From: JAFDZV01 sp048594725
GTDB taxonomy: Bacteria > Bacteroidota > Ignavibacteria > OLB7
Assembly (NCBI GenBank): GCA_048594725.1
Contig: JBMDXA010000198.1
Span: forward strand, 1-32,097
DNA: 32,097 nt
Direction: 5' to 3'
Translations under genes and position numbers: made by a program
Shown here: positions 14,277-22,472 of the stretch, one piece after another
Position numbering within the stretch: the stretch's first letter is position 1
How the letters are laid out: each line of letters begins with the position of its first letter
Notes under the pieces: model-generated
Told to the model about the DNA's origin: nothing
Seen by the model: the letters and a program-made list of their open reading frames with translations, nothing else
Database searches by the model: none

Positions 14277-15101
14277 TTAGCGGTTACTGTGTTTGAAGCG
14301 CCGGTACGCCACACGGAACCCATTCCGCTCCGCGTTGCGCTGCGATATCGTATCCGGCGCGGTAGTGACCATGGCCTCGGTACAACCGGCGGCACGCGCA
14401 TGGGCGCAGCGGGCCTTCAGCAGATCGGTCTGGATGCCGCGCCCGCGAAACTGCGGAAGCGTTCCGGCACCTCCAAGCTCCCCGACGTTCCCCTGTATGA
14501 ACAACATGCCGGCGCCGGCCGGAACGCCGCCGGCCAGAGCGCCGAAACAGCTTGCATTGCTCTGGTGGAAGAAGACCCGGAAGATATCGATCAGCTCCTC
14601 GCTCGGCTCCTTCCCCTGGCTGAACGCCGAGGCAACCGCATGGGCGAACACCTCCAGATCCTCCTGGCGCACCAGCATCACATCATTGGCAAAGGAGGGA
14701 TCGTCATCGGCCGGACCCAGCTCGCGCACCAGCACATTGGAACGCTCGGTGATCTCATAATTTCGTTTCTCCAGCAGGCGCATCAGCGTGGGATCGGCAT
14801 GTTCGCAGACCTCTATCTCCACGGCCGCGCCGCGCGAGCGGAAGAATTCCTCCACCTCATCCAGTTCCTGCGGGCTCACCTCTCCGCGCAATCCCAGAGC
14901 AAATGCCTGCGACAGTGGCGACCCCACACCGGTGAACAACGCCAGGCCGCTTCCCACCTGCCGGTAGAGAGCACCATCTCCATGAAGACGGTTGTAGGCT
15001 CGGGCGAACTCGGCCTGGTTGAGCGTTTCAAGAGTTTCCAGCCTGATCGCGCGTGCGCGATCGTACGAGGCATCGAATGCCCCGGAAGTAAGAGCGTCCA
15101 T
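14277..15101 (-). CDS. GNAT-family N-acetyltransferase
   Basis: A 274-residue predicted acetyl-CoA-dependent transferase. The C-terminal half (about 140-270) carries the GNAT core: Val-Gly-Glu-Leu-Gly-Gly-Ala-Gly-Thr, then the acetyl-CoA loop Gln-Phe-Arg-Gly-Arg-Gly-Ile-Gln, then a helix ending Ala-Arg-Ala-Ala-Gly-Cys, and Arg-Asn-Ala-Glu-Arg-Asn-Gly-Phe near the end. The N-terminal half is a degenerate GNAT-like or substrate domain, so the protein has the size of tandem-GNAT members. ATG 15101 is preferred because residues upstream of it (to 15146) are Cys/Pro-rich. The substrate is unknown. It is not clearly in an operon. Confidence 0.85.
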   Translation of the reverse strand: MDALTSGAFDASYDRARAIRLETLETLNQAEFARAYNRLHGDGALYRQVGSGLALFTGVGSPLSQAFALGLRGEVSPQELDEVEEFFRSRGAAVEIEVCEHADPTLMRLLEKRNYEITERSNVLVRELGPADDDPSFANDVMLVRQEDLEVFAHAVASAFSQGKEPSEELIDIFRVFFHQSNASCFGALAGGVPAGAGMLFIQGNVGELGGAGTLPQFRGRGIQTDLLKARCAHARAAGCTEAMVTTAPDTISQRNAERNGFRVAYRRFKHSNR

Positions 15102-15320
15102 CGATAGTTCCGGCAATGGTATGGGGGGAAAAGGACAGGAGCACAAAGATGCAACGCTTTATCGCATCAACCGGCATCGCTCCCCGGATAGATTCTCCCG
15201 CACCCTGCTTGTACAGGGCCTGCATCATGTATATTTACAGAGCATGGCATCCCGCCGATTTTGACGGCAGGACACTCCGATGTAGTTTGATTTCATAGAG
15301 AACTATCCAGAGCATCCATA

Positions 15321-15953
15321 ATGAACCTTTTCGAGAACAACCGTGCATGGGCCGAAAGGACCGTTGCCGCCGATCCGGAGTTCTTCGCCCGGCTCCGCCA
15401 GCAGCAATCACCCCGCTATCTGTGGATCGGCTGCGCCGATAGCCGCGTGCCGGCAAACGAGATCGTGGGGCTTCCTCCGGGGGAACTGTTCGTTCACCGC
15501 AACGTCGCCAACGTGGTGGTGCATACCGATCTGAATTGTCTTTCGGTGATCCAGTACGCGGTGGATGTCCTGCAGGTGGAGCATATCATCGTCTGCGGCC
15601 ACTACGGCTGCGGCGGCGTGCAGGCCGCATTGCGGGGCAACAGGCTGGGGCTGATAGACAACTGGCTGCGCCATGTGCAGGATGTGATGGAGAAGTACGA
15701 GGATGATCTTGCCCCCCTCTCCAGCGAGGAGCAGCGGCTGGACCGGCTCTGCGAGCTGAACGTGATGGAACAGGCATTCAACGTCGGCCGCACCACGATC
15801 GTGCAGGATGCCTGGAAGCAGGGGAAGAACCTTACGATCCATGGCTGGCTCTACAATCTCGGCGACGGCCTTCTGCGCGATCTGAAGATCGACGCCAGCA
15901 ACCAGGAGGATCTCCTGCGGCTGCGCCACGAGCGCCTGGGCGTCCGCCAGTAA
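15321..15953 (+). CDS. can: Beta carbonic anhydrase, type II
   Basis: Interconverts CO2 and bicarbonate in the cytoplasm. At 210 residues it is close to E. coli Can along its whole length. Zinc ligands are Cys38, Asp40, His94 and Cys97, with the Asp40/Arg42 dyad in Cys-Ala-Asp-Ser-Arg-Val. The bicarbonate-regulated (type II) site is also present: Trp35, Arg60 and Tyr178, in the same contexts as the three residues known from the Haemophilus enzyme. The helix Leu-Cys-Glu-Leu-Asn-Val-Met-Glu-Gln and Thr-Ile-His-Gly-Trp-Leu-Tyr are typical. ATG 15321 fits the family start exactly. The gene for a zincin-like protein follows after 43 bases in the same direction, so the two may be co-transcribed. 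Confidence 0.97.
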   Translation: MNLFENNRAWAERTVAADPEFFARLRQQQSPRYLWIGCADSRVPANEIVGLPPGELFVHRNVANVVVHTDLNCLSVIQYAVDVLQVEHIIVCGHYGCGGVQAALRGNRLGLIDNWLRHVQDVMEKYEDDLAPLSSEEQRLDRLCELNVMEQAFNVGRTTIVQDAWKQGKNLTIHGWLYNLGDGLLRDLKIDASNQEDLLRLRHERLGVRQ

Positions 15954-15996
15954 TTCCGCGCCCCTCGTTACCATCCTGTACCGAATAATCGATCCC

Positions 15997-16497
15997 ATGC
16001 CCGCTCCGGCATTCGATAACCCGCTCACCCAGCAGCTCGCCGATTTCCTGAACGGCATCGGCATCGGTGTGCGCAAGGGGGAAATTCAGGAGGAGACCTT
16101 CCTGCCGGGCATACGGCTCGAAGACGGCGGTATGGTGGTTGACGAGGGGCGGCTCTCGTTTCCGGGAGATATGCTGCATGAAGCGGGACATCTGGCGGTG
16201 ATCCCTCCGGAGCGGCGCCGGGCGGTGCATATCAATGCCGGGGACGACGCGGCCGAGGAGATGATGGCGATAGCGTGGTCGTATGCGGCGGCGGTCCATC
16301 TTGGACTGAATCTCTCACTCCTTTTCCATGAACATGGATATCGCGGAGGGAGCGCCGGGATTATCGAGAATTTCAGCAGGGGCCGCTATTTCGGAGTGCC
16401 GATGTTGCAGTGGGTTGGGCTTGCAATCGAACCGGGAAGGGAAGGCGAGCAGGGCATCTCCCCCTATCCGCATATGATCCGGTGGCTGCGGGAGTAG
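15997..16497 (+). CDS. Zincin-like protein with HEAGH motif
   Basis: A 166-residue protein without signal peptide. Residues 61-65 read His-Glu-Ala-Gly-His, a classic HExxH zinc-metallopeptidase motif, preceded by Phe-Pro-Gly-Asp-Met-Leu. Acidic residues Glu87-Glu88 sit on a following helix and could give the third ligand. The C-terminal part has an Ile-Glu-Asn-Phe motif and Pro-Met-Leu-Gln-Trp-Val-Gly. I have a sense of a conserved but uncharacterised family with exactly this layout. Peptidase activity is inferred from the motif alone. It starts 43 bases after can. Confidence 0.8.
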   Translation: MPAPAFDNPLTQQLADFLNGIGIGVRKGEIQEETFLPGIRLEDGGMVVDEGRLSFPGDMLHEAGHLAVIPPERRRAVHINAGDDAAEEMMAIAWSYAAAVHLGLNLSLLFHEHGYRGGSAGIIENFSRGRYFGVPMLQWVGLAIEPGREGEQGISPYPHMIRWLRE

Positions 16498-16676
16498 AGA
16501 CGTACCGCATCATCCCCGCGGAAAAGAAATACAAGAACAGTACGCCACGACCATCATCCTTGAAAATTCCCGAAGAATAGCGTGCCGCCCCGCCTGGTAT
16601 CAGGCATCGCAGCCATGCATCAGCGGCAACGGCCGGTAGCATCGCCGGATCGAGCTCATTCGGCACCGGCATTTCC

Positions 16677-17300
16677 TTAGAACCTCTTATGAGTATCGTC
16701 TGCATCCCGGCCGCTCATCTGGCGTGCCGCAGCGGCCACCTTCGTGCCGAGGATCATCGCCTCCAGCTTCATCTCGGGGAGCGCTGCCGGCATCAGGCTT
16801 TCCAGCCCTCCGGCGGCAGTGCGCAGAAGGGCAGCAGCACCCGGATGCAGCATTCCCGCCATCGCCGTCCCGACCTCCGCACAGGTCTCGATCCCGCGAA
16901 CCAGCTCTACGGCATCGTCGCTCCCGTAGCGGGCCCAGTCGTCCTGCCGATGATAGACCGCCGAGATGCTTCTGGAGCCCAGAAGCGTCCCCTGGCCGAA
17001 CAGGGAGGCGGCACGCAGCTCCACCTGGAGCGTTACGGTGATGCTGTCGCCGTTGTGGGTGCGGCGGATATCATGGAGCCAGAGCGCATAATCCTCGCCA
17101 TATTCGCGCACTCCCCCCCAGTCCGATGCCATCAGGATCAGCACCGCACCGTTTTTTGCAGGGGCCAGATCCAGTTTCTCGGAAAACCGGGTCTTGACGT
17201 CGAACGTCACCGGATCGTTCTGCTGGGCGGCCGCACGGCCCGCCGAAAGTGCCAGGCCAAGAAAAACGACCGAAACGATTTGGGGAATACTACGCTTCAT
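16677..17300 (-). CDS. Exported protein of unknown function
   Basis: A 207-residue protein. ATG 17300 gives a textbook signal peptide (Met-Lys-Arg-Ser, hydrophobic core, Arg-Ala-Ala-Ala-Gln/Gln near residue 26); further in-frame codons upstream encode unlike sequence. After the signal, residues 30-125 look like an all-beta domain (alternating hydrophobic strands, Val-Leu-Ile-Leu-Met-Ala-Ser-Asp-Trp-Gly, Ile-Thr-Val-Thr-Leu-Gln-Val-Glu-Leu). A helical C-terminal half is rich in Ala/Met/Leu. No family is recognised. It diverges from the gene at 17488. Confidence 0.72.
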   Translation of the reverse strand: MKRSIPQIVSVVFLGLALSAGRAAAQQNDPVTFDVKTRFSEKLDLAPAKNGAVLILMASDWGGVREYGEDYALWLHDIRRTHNGDSITVTLQVELRAASLFGQGTLLGSRSISAVYHRQDDWARYGSDDAVELVRGIETCAEVGTAMAGMLHPGAAALLRTAAGGLESLMPAALPEMKLEAMILGTKVAAAARQMSGRDADDTHKRF

Positions 17301-17487
17301 CGCTGCCGGAATTATGAAAAGAAGCCATCCGCCGGGAAGTAGGCCGGCATGGAACATACGACAGCAGGAAACCGGTTCCAATGCCGAGTCCGGTCCGGCT
17401 TCGCGATTCCCGGAAGGAAATAACCTGTGATATTGGTAATTGAACAGGAATGCGGATCTTTGCCCCTCTTTTTCAACAACATACAAC

Positions 17488-18144
17488 ATGACGACACTAC
17501 ATCTCCCCGACTGGGCACGCGATCTTCCACTCACCCCCGATCTCTGGCTGGACGTCGGATTCACCATGGACGAAGCGTTGTATTACGGCCCGGCCAACGA
17601 CGTGGAGGCGATACTTGCCGGAAGATTCACCGCATTGATGCATCTTCCGGATCTGGATATCTGGGAAGATGAATATGTGCTCACCCTGGGAATAGAGGGG
17701 AACGAGAAGGAACTGGCGGAGTATTATCGGCGGATTCTCGATCTGGCCGAGCGCAAGCAGAAACCGATCAGCGAGCTTGGTCATTATTTCTGGCTGAACC
17801 CCGTGATAGCCGACGAGGAGCCGCTGATAGAGTTCGAATCGTACGATTTCCTGGAGGATATCTATCCCCTGCTCGATGCGATCGCCACCGGCGGGGATGG
17901 CCTTATCTATACCGACCGCCGGGAGGATTGGCAGCTCGATATATTCGCGCTGGGCGCCGATCTCTATATCCGGGAATGGGACTGGGAACAGGAAGAGGAT
18001 TATACCCTTCTGCGCGTGCCGCGCGAACAGTTCCGTGCGTTCGCCAGCTCCGCAAAAAGCAGAACGGAAAAAATCATCGAGGCGCTTACCAGAGAACTGG
18101 GAACGAATTTCTGGAGCCGGGCATCGGGGATCTTCGTTGATTGA
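17488..18144 (+). CDS. Cytosolic acidic protein, function unknown
   Basis: A 218-residue protein, strongly acidic and rich in aromatic residues, without signal or membrane segment. ATG 17488 is preferred over 17440 because the upstream residues look untranslated. The bases before it (CAACAACATACAAC) have no Shine-Dalgarno sequence, a style common in Bacteroidota relatives. Landmarks: Asp-Trp-Ala-Arg-Asp, Asp-Leu-Asp-Ile-Trp-Glu-Asp-Glu (about 53-60), Tyr-Phe-Trp-Leu-Asn-Pro (about 109), Leu-Asp-Ile-Phe-Ala-Leu-Gly-Ala-Asp-Leu-Tyr-Ile-Arg-Glu-Trp-Asp-Trp-Glu. The composition resembles small immunity-like proteins, but no toxin gene is adjacent, so I do not assign that role. Confidence 0.75.
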   Translation: MTTLHLPDWARDLPLTPDLWLDVGFTMDEALYYGPANDVEAILAGRFTALMHLPDLDIWEDEYVLTLGIEGNEKELAEYYRRILDLAERKQKPISELGHYFWLNPVIADEEPLIEFESYDFLEDIYPLLDAIATGGDGLIYTDRREDWQLDIFALGADLYIREWDWEQEEDYTLLRVPREQFRAFASSAKSRTEKIIEALTRELGTNFWSRASGIFVD

Positions 18145-18177
18145 TGCCGGCAGACCGCACGGATATATGCATCGGAA

Positions 18178-18663
18178 TTACGGAACGGAGGATGCACCGC
18201 CCCACGGGGAGGGAAGCATTCCGTTCCGTATCCGGTAGTCCAGCTCCCACAATGCGGCGCGGTTGCTATCCCATTTCACCATCGCCATCGCCTCATCAAT
18301 TCCCCGCCATACGGCCCGGCTATGCTCGTGCGAAAGCACCAGTTCGCTCCGCGTCACCTCAAGACCATAGGCATATTCCGGAATCAGGATCAGGTCCGGT
18401 CCCCATAGGAACCCGCAGACATGCGCCACCGGCAGCATGATCCGGGACTGAAGCGGATAGAGCCTCGCATCGGCGGATATCCCCGCCTCCTCCCATGCCT
18501 CGCGGCGTACTGCCTCCGCGGGGGATTCGTCATCTTCGCCTCCGCCGGATATCCCCTGCCAATACCCGCCGCTGCTCCGGTGCCGCCGGAATATCGCGTA
18601 GAGGATTTCACTTCCCTCCCGCATAAACGGAAAAGCAAGAATCTGAAATGGTGCTCGTGCCAT
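18178..18663 (-). CDS. Nudix hydrolase
   Basis: A 161-residue cytosolic hydrolase that splits nucleoside-diphosphate-linked compounds. The Nudix box is complete: Gly40, Glu46, then Arg54-Glu55-Ala-Trp-Glu58-Glu59-Ala-Gly61-Ile, matching GX5EX7REUXEEXGU. The N-terminal strand (Phe-Gln-Ile-Leu-Ala-Phe-Pro-Phe) and Tyr-Trp-Gln-Gly-Ile-Ser-Gly-Gly fit the dATP/dihydroneopterin pyrophosphatase-like branch, but substrate cannot be told from sequence by eye. ATG 18663 is preceded by GGGGAA at good distance. Its stop lies 33 bases from the stop of the convergent gene at 18144, with no clear terminator between. Confidence 0.93.
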   Translation of the reverse strand: MARAPFQILAFPFMREGSEILYAIFRRHRSSGGYWQGISGGGEDDESPAEAVRREAWEEAGISADARLYPLQSRIMLPVAHVCGFLWGPDLILIPEYAYGLEVTRSELVLSHEHSRAVWRGIDEAMAMVKWDSNRAALWELDYRIRNGMLPSPWGGASSVP

Positions 18664-19278
18664 AATTCCCCGGATAATGATGTCCGCCGATATATATAGT
18701 ATTTAGAGCAGTTTTCAATTGGATTGATCGGTTCCGGCTCCCGTAGGGAGCACCCGTCTGTAGCTATGGTGTCAGTGTTTTCTTCGGAAGCTCCGGAGGA
18801 GCGGCCCATTCCTCTGACGAGCGTTACCTCACACTCAACTGAAACCCGCTCTAATAGTACGGAAGAGCCCTCCACCATCAGGCGGAACAATACCGGCTCC
18901 CGGCCTCATAGACCGGCCTGGCAGGATGCTCAATCCTCCCCTATGAAAACAATTTTGCGGCGAGCACATTTGCAACAGGAATATTTTCGGCTATGGCGCT
19001 GCACAAATCACCTCGTTCCAATTAAATACCAACCAGCCTCTTGTTCAAAACGATATTCTGCGGCATATGATTGGCACCTCAATCCTGTCCCATCCCTGAT
19101 GGCTGCACCGGCTCATAGCAGCAGGCATAACGGTGTTGCACCATCCGGAGAATGGGAAGAGCAGGCAGTCACACTGGACCGAATCGCAGGCTGCAAAAAA
19201 GGCAGACAGGAATTGGACCGGTGCACTGCACTACTCCGGCAGATGCAATTATTACAATCATAACTACAGGGAATCGCC
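18664..19278. other. Spacer with repeat copy, no gene seen
   Basis: About 615 bases between the Nudix start (-) and the DUF4142 start (+). It holds one inverted copy of the dispersed repeat (18735-18830). An open frame of 179 codons crosses it, but its first third is repeat sequence and the rest has poor composition. It also holds the promoters of both flanking genes, which I cannot place. Confidence 0.5.
18735..18830 (-). repeat. Dispersed spacer repeat, copy 2
   Basis: Read on the minus strand it gives GAATGGGCCGCTCCTCCGG, AGCTTCCG, CATAGCTACAGACGGG and CTACGGGAGCC in the same order as the plus-strand copy at 22210-22310. Confidence 0.7.
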
Positions 19279-19848
19279 ATGTCTCAGCTTCACCGCACAA
19301 TCCGTTACTACGTACCCCAGTTTCTTCTGCTTGTCGCATTGCTGGGAATAGCCGCATGTGATGATAATTCAACCGATCCCGGCGATAATACCGGAGGTGT
19401 GGATACCACGTTGACCGATAACGAGATCATGCATATCGCCCGCACCGCAAATCAGGGGGAAGTGCTTACCAATCAGCCGGCAATAAGCAAGGCCACGAAC
19501 GACTCGCTCCGGCAGTTCGCGCAGATGATGGTGACCGAACACACGAAGATGGTTCAGCGGTTCGACAGCCTGGCGAGCGCAATGCAGATGACGCCCGTAA
19601 GCAACCAGATCAGCGTTACGCTTAATAATTCGGCACAGGGAACGGTGACCAAGCTCAATGCTCTCAATGGCTCCGCATTCGATATGGCTTTTCTTGAGGC
19701 ACAGCATACCATGCATCATCATGTGCTGGATATGCTCGATTATACACTTATTCCCAAGGCACAGAATGCCGGGGTCCGTACCCTGCTCACGCAGATGCGG
19801 GCATCGGTCCAGATGCATCTGGATCATATACGGGCAATGATGATGTAA
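19279..19848 (+). CDS. DUF4142 lipoprotein
   Basis: A 189-residue envelope protein of the DUF4142 family (ferritin-like helical bundle, role unknown). The N-terminus is a lipoprotein signal: a hydrophobic core ending Leu-Gly-Ile-Ala-Ala-Cys, then an Asp/Asn/Thr/Gly-rich linker. The domain (about 50-189) shows the usual order: Asp-Asn-Glu-Ile-Met-His-Ile-Ala-Arg-Thr-Ala-Asn, Gly-Glu-Val, Gln-Phe-Ala-Gln-Met-Met-Val-Thr-Glu-His-Thr-Lys-Met, Phe-Asp-Met-Ala-Phe-Leu, Thr-Met-His-His-His-Val-Leu-Asp-Met and a final His-Leu-Asp-His-Ile. The start is supported by AGGGAA before ATG. It has its own hairpin at 19883-19915. Confidence 0.92.
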   Translation: MSQLHRTIRYYVPQFLLLVALLGIAACDDNSTDPGDNTGGVDTTLTDNEIMHIARTANQGEVLTNQPAISKATNDSLRQFAQMMVTEHTKMVQRFDSLASAMQMTPVSNQISVTLNNSAQGTVTKLNALNGSAFDMAFLEAQHTMHHHVLDMLDYTLIPKAQNAGVRTLLTQMRASVQMHLDHIRAMMM

Positions 19849-19882
19849 TATCCTCTCCGGAATTGCTGCGCTAGTGTTCATC

Positions 19883-19915
19883 AGCACAGGCCACGGGCGT
19901 TCCGGGGCCTGTGCT
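19883..19915 (+). terminator. Hairpin after the DUF4142 gene
   Basis: AGCACAGGCC (19883-19892) pairs with GGCCTGTGCT (19906-19915), a 10-bp stem with a 13-base loop, 35 bases past the stop. Only a weak T-rich tail follows. It may serve the convergent gene ending at 19938 as well. Confidence 0.65.
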
Positions 19916-19937
19916 GCTATATTCCGCGCCCGGGACC

Positions 19938-20519
19938 CTACGAGTGCGATAGCTGCACCATCTCCTTGCGTCCATCCACATCGTTCCACCGCAGCCATGC
20001 CAGCACCTGATCCTCGAGCTCGGCATCTATCTTGAATGGAATTATCCGCGCGAAAAATTCCTTTCTGATCGATCGGTACGCCCGGTGATACTGCCCCTTG
20101 CGCATATCGGCATCGGCAATCCGCTCCTCATACTCCTTCTGGCTGATTCCCCCCTCCCTGCGCTCCGCTTCCAGTTCCTGGCAGATGGCATCGAAGAAAA
20201 AATCGGAAAGGCCATTGGAGAATTTCAGCTTCTCCACGATCGTGAAGAAATCATGATAGCCGGCCAGGCACGCCGCGCGATTTCGCTCCAGATGGCGGCA
20301 GAGTTTATCCAGATAGCGGAGCTGGGCCAGCCCCACTCTCATCCCCTCCTCTCCCAGCAGCCCGCCGGGAGACCGCGATTCCACCACGTACATCGTCGTC
20401 GTCATCCGGAAGGGATAGAGAGCATTGATGATCTCCACCTGAACCGTCCGCCGCGAGCGGAAGCAGAAGCGCCCGGAAATGATGCGGTCGCCATCCTGTA
20501 TGGAAAGTTCATCCGGCAT
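19938..20519 (-). CDS. Conserved-looking protein of unknown function
   Basis: A protein of about 193 residues when started at ATG 20519. The frame stays open to 20840, but those extra 107 residues look unlike the rest. No Shine-Dalgarno sequence precedes either start. No signal peptide. The N-terminal 60 residues look like a small beta domain (Ile-Ser-Gly-Arg-Phe-Cys-Phe-Arg-Ser-Arg-Arg-Thr-Val). The remainder is helical and strongly charged (Leu-Arg-Tyr-Leu-Asp-Lys-Leu-Cys-Arg-His-Leu-Glu-Arg; Lys-Glu-Tyr-Glu-Glu-Arg-Ile-Ala-Asp-Ala-Asp). I do not recognise a family. It stands alone between convergent and divergent neighbours. Confidence 0.65.
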   Translation of the reverse strand: MPDELSIQDGDRIISGRFCFRSRRTVQVEIINALYPFRMTTTMYVVESRSPGGLLGEEGMRVGLAQLRYLDKLCRHLERNRAACLAGYHDFFTIVEKLKFSNGLSDFFFDAICQELEAERREGGISQKEYEERIADADMRKGQYHRAYRSIRKEFFARIIPFKIDAELEDQVLAWLRWNDVDGRKEMVQLSHS

Positions 20520-21085
20520 GGAATCACCGATAGGATTATTCTGGAATTGAAAGAAATCGGACGGGTATCTCCGGCCCCATCCGCCGATCCTCCGTGCCGC
20601 CGCCGAAACGGAAGCCCGCATGATGGCATCCTCCCGGTAACCGCAGAGATGGAAGAGCCTGAAAAGTCGTACGAGAAACCCATCATGATACGAAAGAAAC
20701 GTATCACCGGACAGGGGGTAATCAGGCCCGATATATCGCACCCGAATCCTCGCACCGGACGCAACAGCCGGCCGTGCCGGGCTCTGCGGGGATATCCGCA
20801 GAAGGGGACCGCATACTACAGGAGCACACCGGAAGCACAATTACTGCCGGATCGGAGCGATCCCATCGCAATACCGCAATATGGAAGAAGTTTTCGCCAC
20901 CCCTCCCGGTGCAAATTAGCATCCGAATGATGACAGATAGAGAGACTACGGCAGATCTCTCGCACCGTGAAAAATCCGGAGCAGAATATTTCACTGCTTT
21001 TTCACGGTTGCACCGGTAGGGCACATGGGCCATACCGCAGTGCGGATGTACGCTGCCGGATCCCCATTACACCATATCAGGATTC
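20520..21085. other. Divergent spacer with a 10-bp inverted repeat
   Basis: About 565 bases between divergent genes. CCGTGAAAAA (20965-20974) pairs with TTTTTCACGG (20998-21007) about 80 bases before the plus-strand start and may be an operator or leader hairpin. The left half may be coding if the minus-strand gene begins further upstream than 20519. Confidence 0.45.
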
Positions 21086-21655
21086 ATGATGAAGTTCAAA
21101 CTCTTTGCAACCGCATGCGCGGCGCTCCTTATCTCGGCCGGAAGCGCTTATTCCCAGTGCGACCAGCTGTGCCTCCCCGACGGCACGCCGATTACCTGCC
21201 AGGTAGACCCGAGCGGCACGAAGATCTGGGTTGATCTCAATGGCAATCCCATCTCGACCAACACCAGCGGCAACGGCGACTTCGAGACCGTGCAGTGCGA
21301 TTGCGCAACCTCCACGCTTTCGCTTACCCCCAGGAACCTGAACATCAACAGCTCCAACCCGTCGCTCGGCACCATCCATACCTATCTGGACCCGACGCGC
21401 CAGGCCCCGCCGGCTACGGTCACCATCAACTCCGATGGAACCTACACCGAGAATTTCTATTTCTACGTCAAGGCCGATGCCCCGGGTCTGCCGAATCTCA
21501 CCGGCCGCCAGTTGCTCCATTTCCGCAACACCAAGGTGCGCACGTTCAACCCGCATCGCCGCGAGCCGTTCACCCAGGTTTCTCCGGTGGAGTTCGTCGA
21601 CGACCGTGGCCGTGTGGTCCTGACGCTCCGCGCCACGCAGATCACCCTGAACTGA
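21086..21655 (+). CDS. Small secreted protein, function unknown
   Basis: A 189-residue exported protein. ATG 21086 (or 21089) has AGGA at good distance. The signal peptide is clear (Met-Met-Lys-Phe-Lys, core, Gly-Ser-Ala-Tyr-Ser/Gln). The mature N-terminus is cysteine-rich (four Cys in Cys-Asp-Gln-Leu-Cys ... Cys-Asp-Cys context), Asn/Gly/Thr-rich and probably extracellular. Residues 80-189 look like an all-beta domain (Thr-Val-Thr-Ile-Asn-Ser-Asp-Gly-Thr-Tyr; Val-Val-Leu-Thr-Leu-Arg-Ala). There is no type IX sorting domain. A strong terminator follows at 21687-21732. Confidence 0.78.
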   Translation: MMKFKLFATACAALLISAGSAYSQCDQLCLPDGTPITCQVDPSGTKIWVDLNGNPISTNTSGNGDFETVQCDCATSTLSLTPRNLNINSSNPSLGTIHTYLDPTRQAPPATVTINSDGTYTENFYFYVKADAPGLPNLTGRQLLHFRNTKVRTFNPHRREPFTQVSPVEFVDDRGRVVLTLRATQITLN

Positions 21656-21686
21656 TCTCGCGCCCGGCATAGTCTGAAATGATATC

Positions 21687-21732
21687 AAAAAGCGGCCCTG
21701 CTTTCTGCCAAGAGGAAGCAAGGGCCGCTTTT
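21687..21732 (+). terminator. Strong bidirectional-type terminator
   Basis: AAAAGCGGCCCT (21687-21698) pairs with AGGGCCGCTTTT (21721-21732), extended by GCTT/AAGC with a bulge. T residues follow on the plus strand and A residues precede, so it works in both directions. It lies 32 bases past the stop at 21655. Confidence 0.92.
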
Positions 21733-22018
21733 CATATTAGCTAGCGCCACTCCGGTATGCCGGCTTACGGCGAAACTCCGCCGGAGAGAAGATTGCCCTC
21801 CGGGGGGATATCGCAGAATACAATAAAGGCTTGCGACAATCGGTATGAAATTCTTCTAAAATATATTAGTCCGCCATCATTTAACACCATTCAAGTTCTC
21901 GTTTTATCCTCCACCAACATTCCATTTTTCATAGTATTCTCCTGGCTGGCACCCCTGTATCCGGCAAGCAATGGCGGCTCAAATACCAGCGGCGTGGCTC
22001 AACCCGAGTATGGCATAT

Positions 22019-22192
22019 AGGAGATAGTGGATGTGACCGATGCGACGGATGGCTTTGCGCCGTGAGCTCGCCAGAATGCGGGCTCCATGCGTAGGGCGCT
22101 CTTCGGGGAATCGCCTGGCGGTCTTACAGGATTGAATGCGGCGGCAAAGGAACGGATAATAGCCGGTGTTACCCTTAGAGGGAAATTCAATT
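22019..22192 (+). pseudogene. Possible gene remnant (unidentified)
   Basis: Plus-strand translation gives a protein-like stretch (Glu-Ile-Val-Asp-Val-Thr-Asp-Ala-Thr-Asp-Gly-Phe-Ala-Pro, a TGA stop, then Ala-Arg-Gln-Asn-Ala-Gly-Ser-Met-Arg-Arg-Ala-Leu-Phe-Gly-Glu-Ser-Pro-Gly-Gly-Leu, Asn-Ala-Ala-Ala-Lys-Glu-Arg-Ile-Ile-Ala-Gly-Val-Thr-Leu-Arg-Gly-Lys-Phe) ending in TGA at about 22192. It has one in-frame stop and no start. The opposite strand is also open (63 codons), so it may instead be chance. I cannot name a parent gene. Confidence 0.25.
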
Positions 22193-22209
22193 GAGTTACG
22201 CCTTTTCAG

Positions 22210-22310
22210 ACCAGGAAGAATGGGCCGCTCCTACGGGGCTTCCGGAATGGGGAGAAGGGAGCGTCCATGCTACAGACAGGCAACACCTACAGGTGTTGGC
22301 TACGGGGGCC
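22210..22310 (+). repeat. Dispersed spacer repeat, copy 3 (best preserved)
   Basis: Contains GAATGGGCCGCTCCTACGG, GGCTTCCGGAATGGGG, CTACAGACAGG, the hairpin CAACACCT-AC-AGGTGTTG (about 22282-22299) and GGCTACGGGGGCC. It is used as the reference copy for the family. Confidence 0.75.
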
Positions 22311-22429
22311 ACGACAGAGTAACCATAGTGCAATCCGCTCTAGAGGGGAGGATACGGGATCTCCGCCGCGCTGCACGGCAGATCATCGCAGAGGAATCGA
22401 TCGAGAAACTCTTTGCCGATACTGAATCG

Positions 22430-22469
22430 CAAAGCAAAAAGCCGCGTTCCCTTGCGGAATCGCGGCTTT
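22430..22469 (-). terminator. Terminator of tRNA-Glu
   Basis: AAAGCCGCG (22438-22446) pairs with CGCGGCTTT (22461-22469), extended by TTCC/GGAA with a one-base bulge. On the minus strand T residues follow. It lies directly downstream of the minus-strand tRNA. Confidence 0.9.
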
Positions 22470-22472
22470 GAG

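Larger units (their letters stand above)
21736..22429. other. Spacer with AT-rich tract, possible gene remnant and repeat copy
   Basis: About 690 bases without a sound gene. Bases 21820-21930 are clearly AT-richer than the surroundings. Bases about 22019-22192 hold a plus-strand coding-like remnant. Bases 22210-22310 are a copy of the dispersed repeat. A 101-codon plus-strand frame ending at 22471 runs through the repeat and the tRNA terminator and is unlikely to be a gene. Confidence 0.5.

Noticed and set aside
14289..15107. A 272-codon plus-strand frame over the GNAT gene
   Set aside because: Shadow of the minus-strand gene, which carries the acetyl-CoA motif.
17488..18144. Immunity protein of a toxin system
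   Set aside because: The acidic, aromatic-rich composition is suggestive, but there is no neighbouring toxin and no recognisable immunity motif.
18724..19263. A 179-codon plus-strand frame
   Set aside because: Its first part is dispersed-repeat sequence, it has no ribosome site, and its composition is not protein-like.
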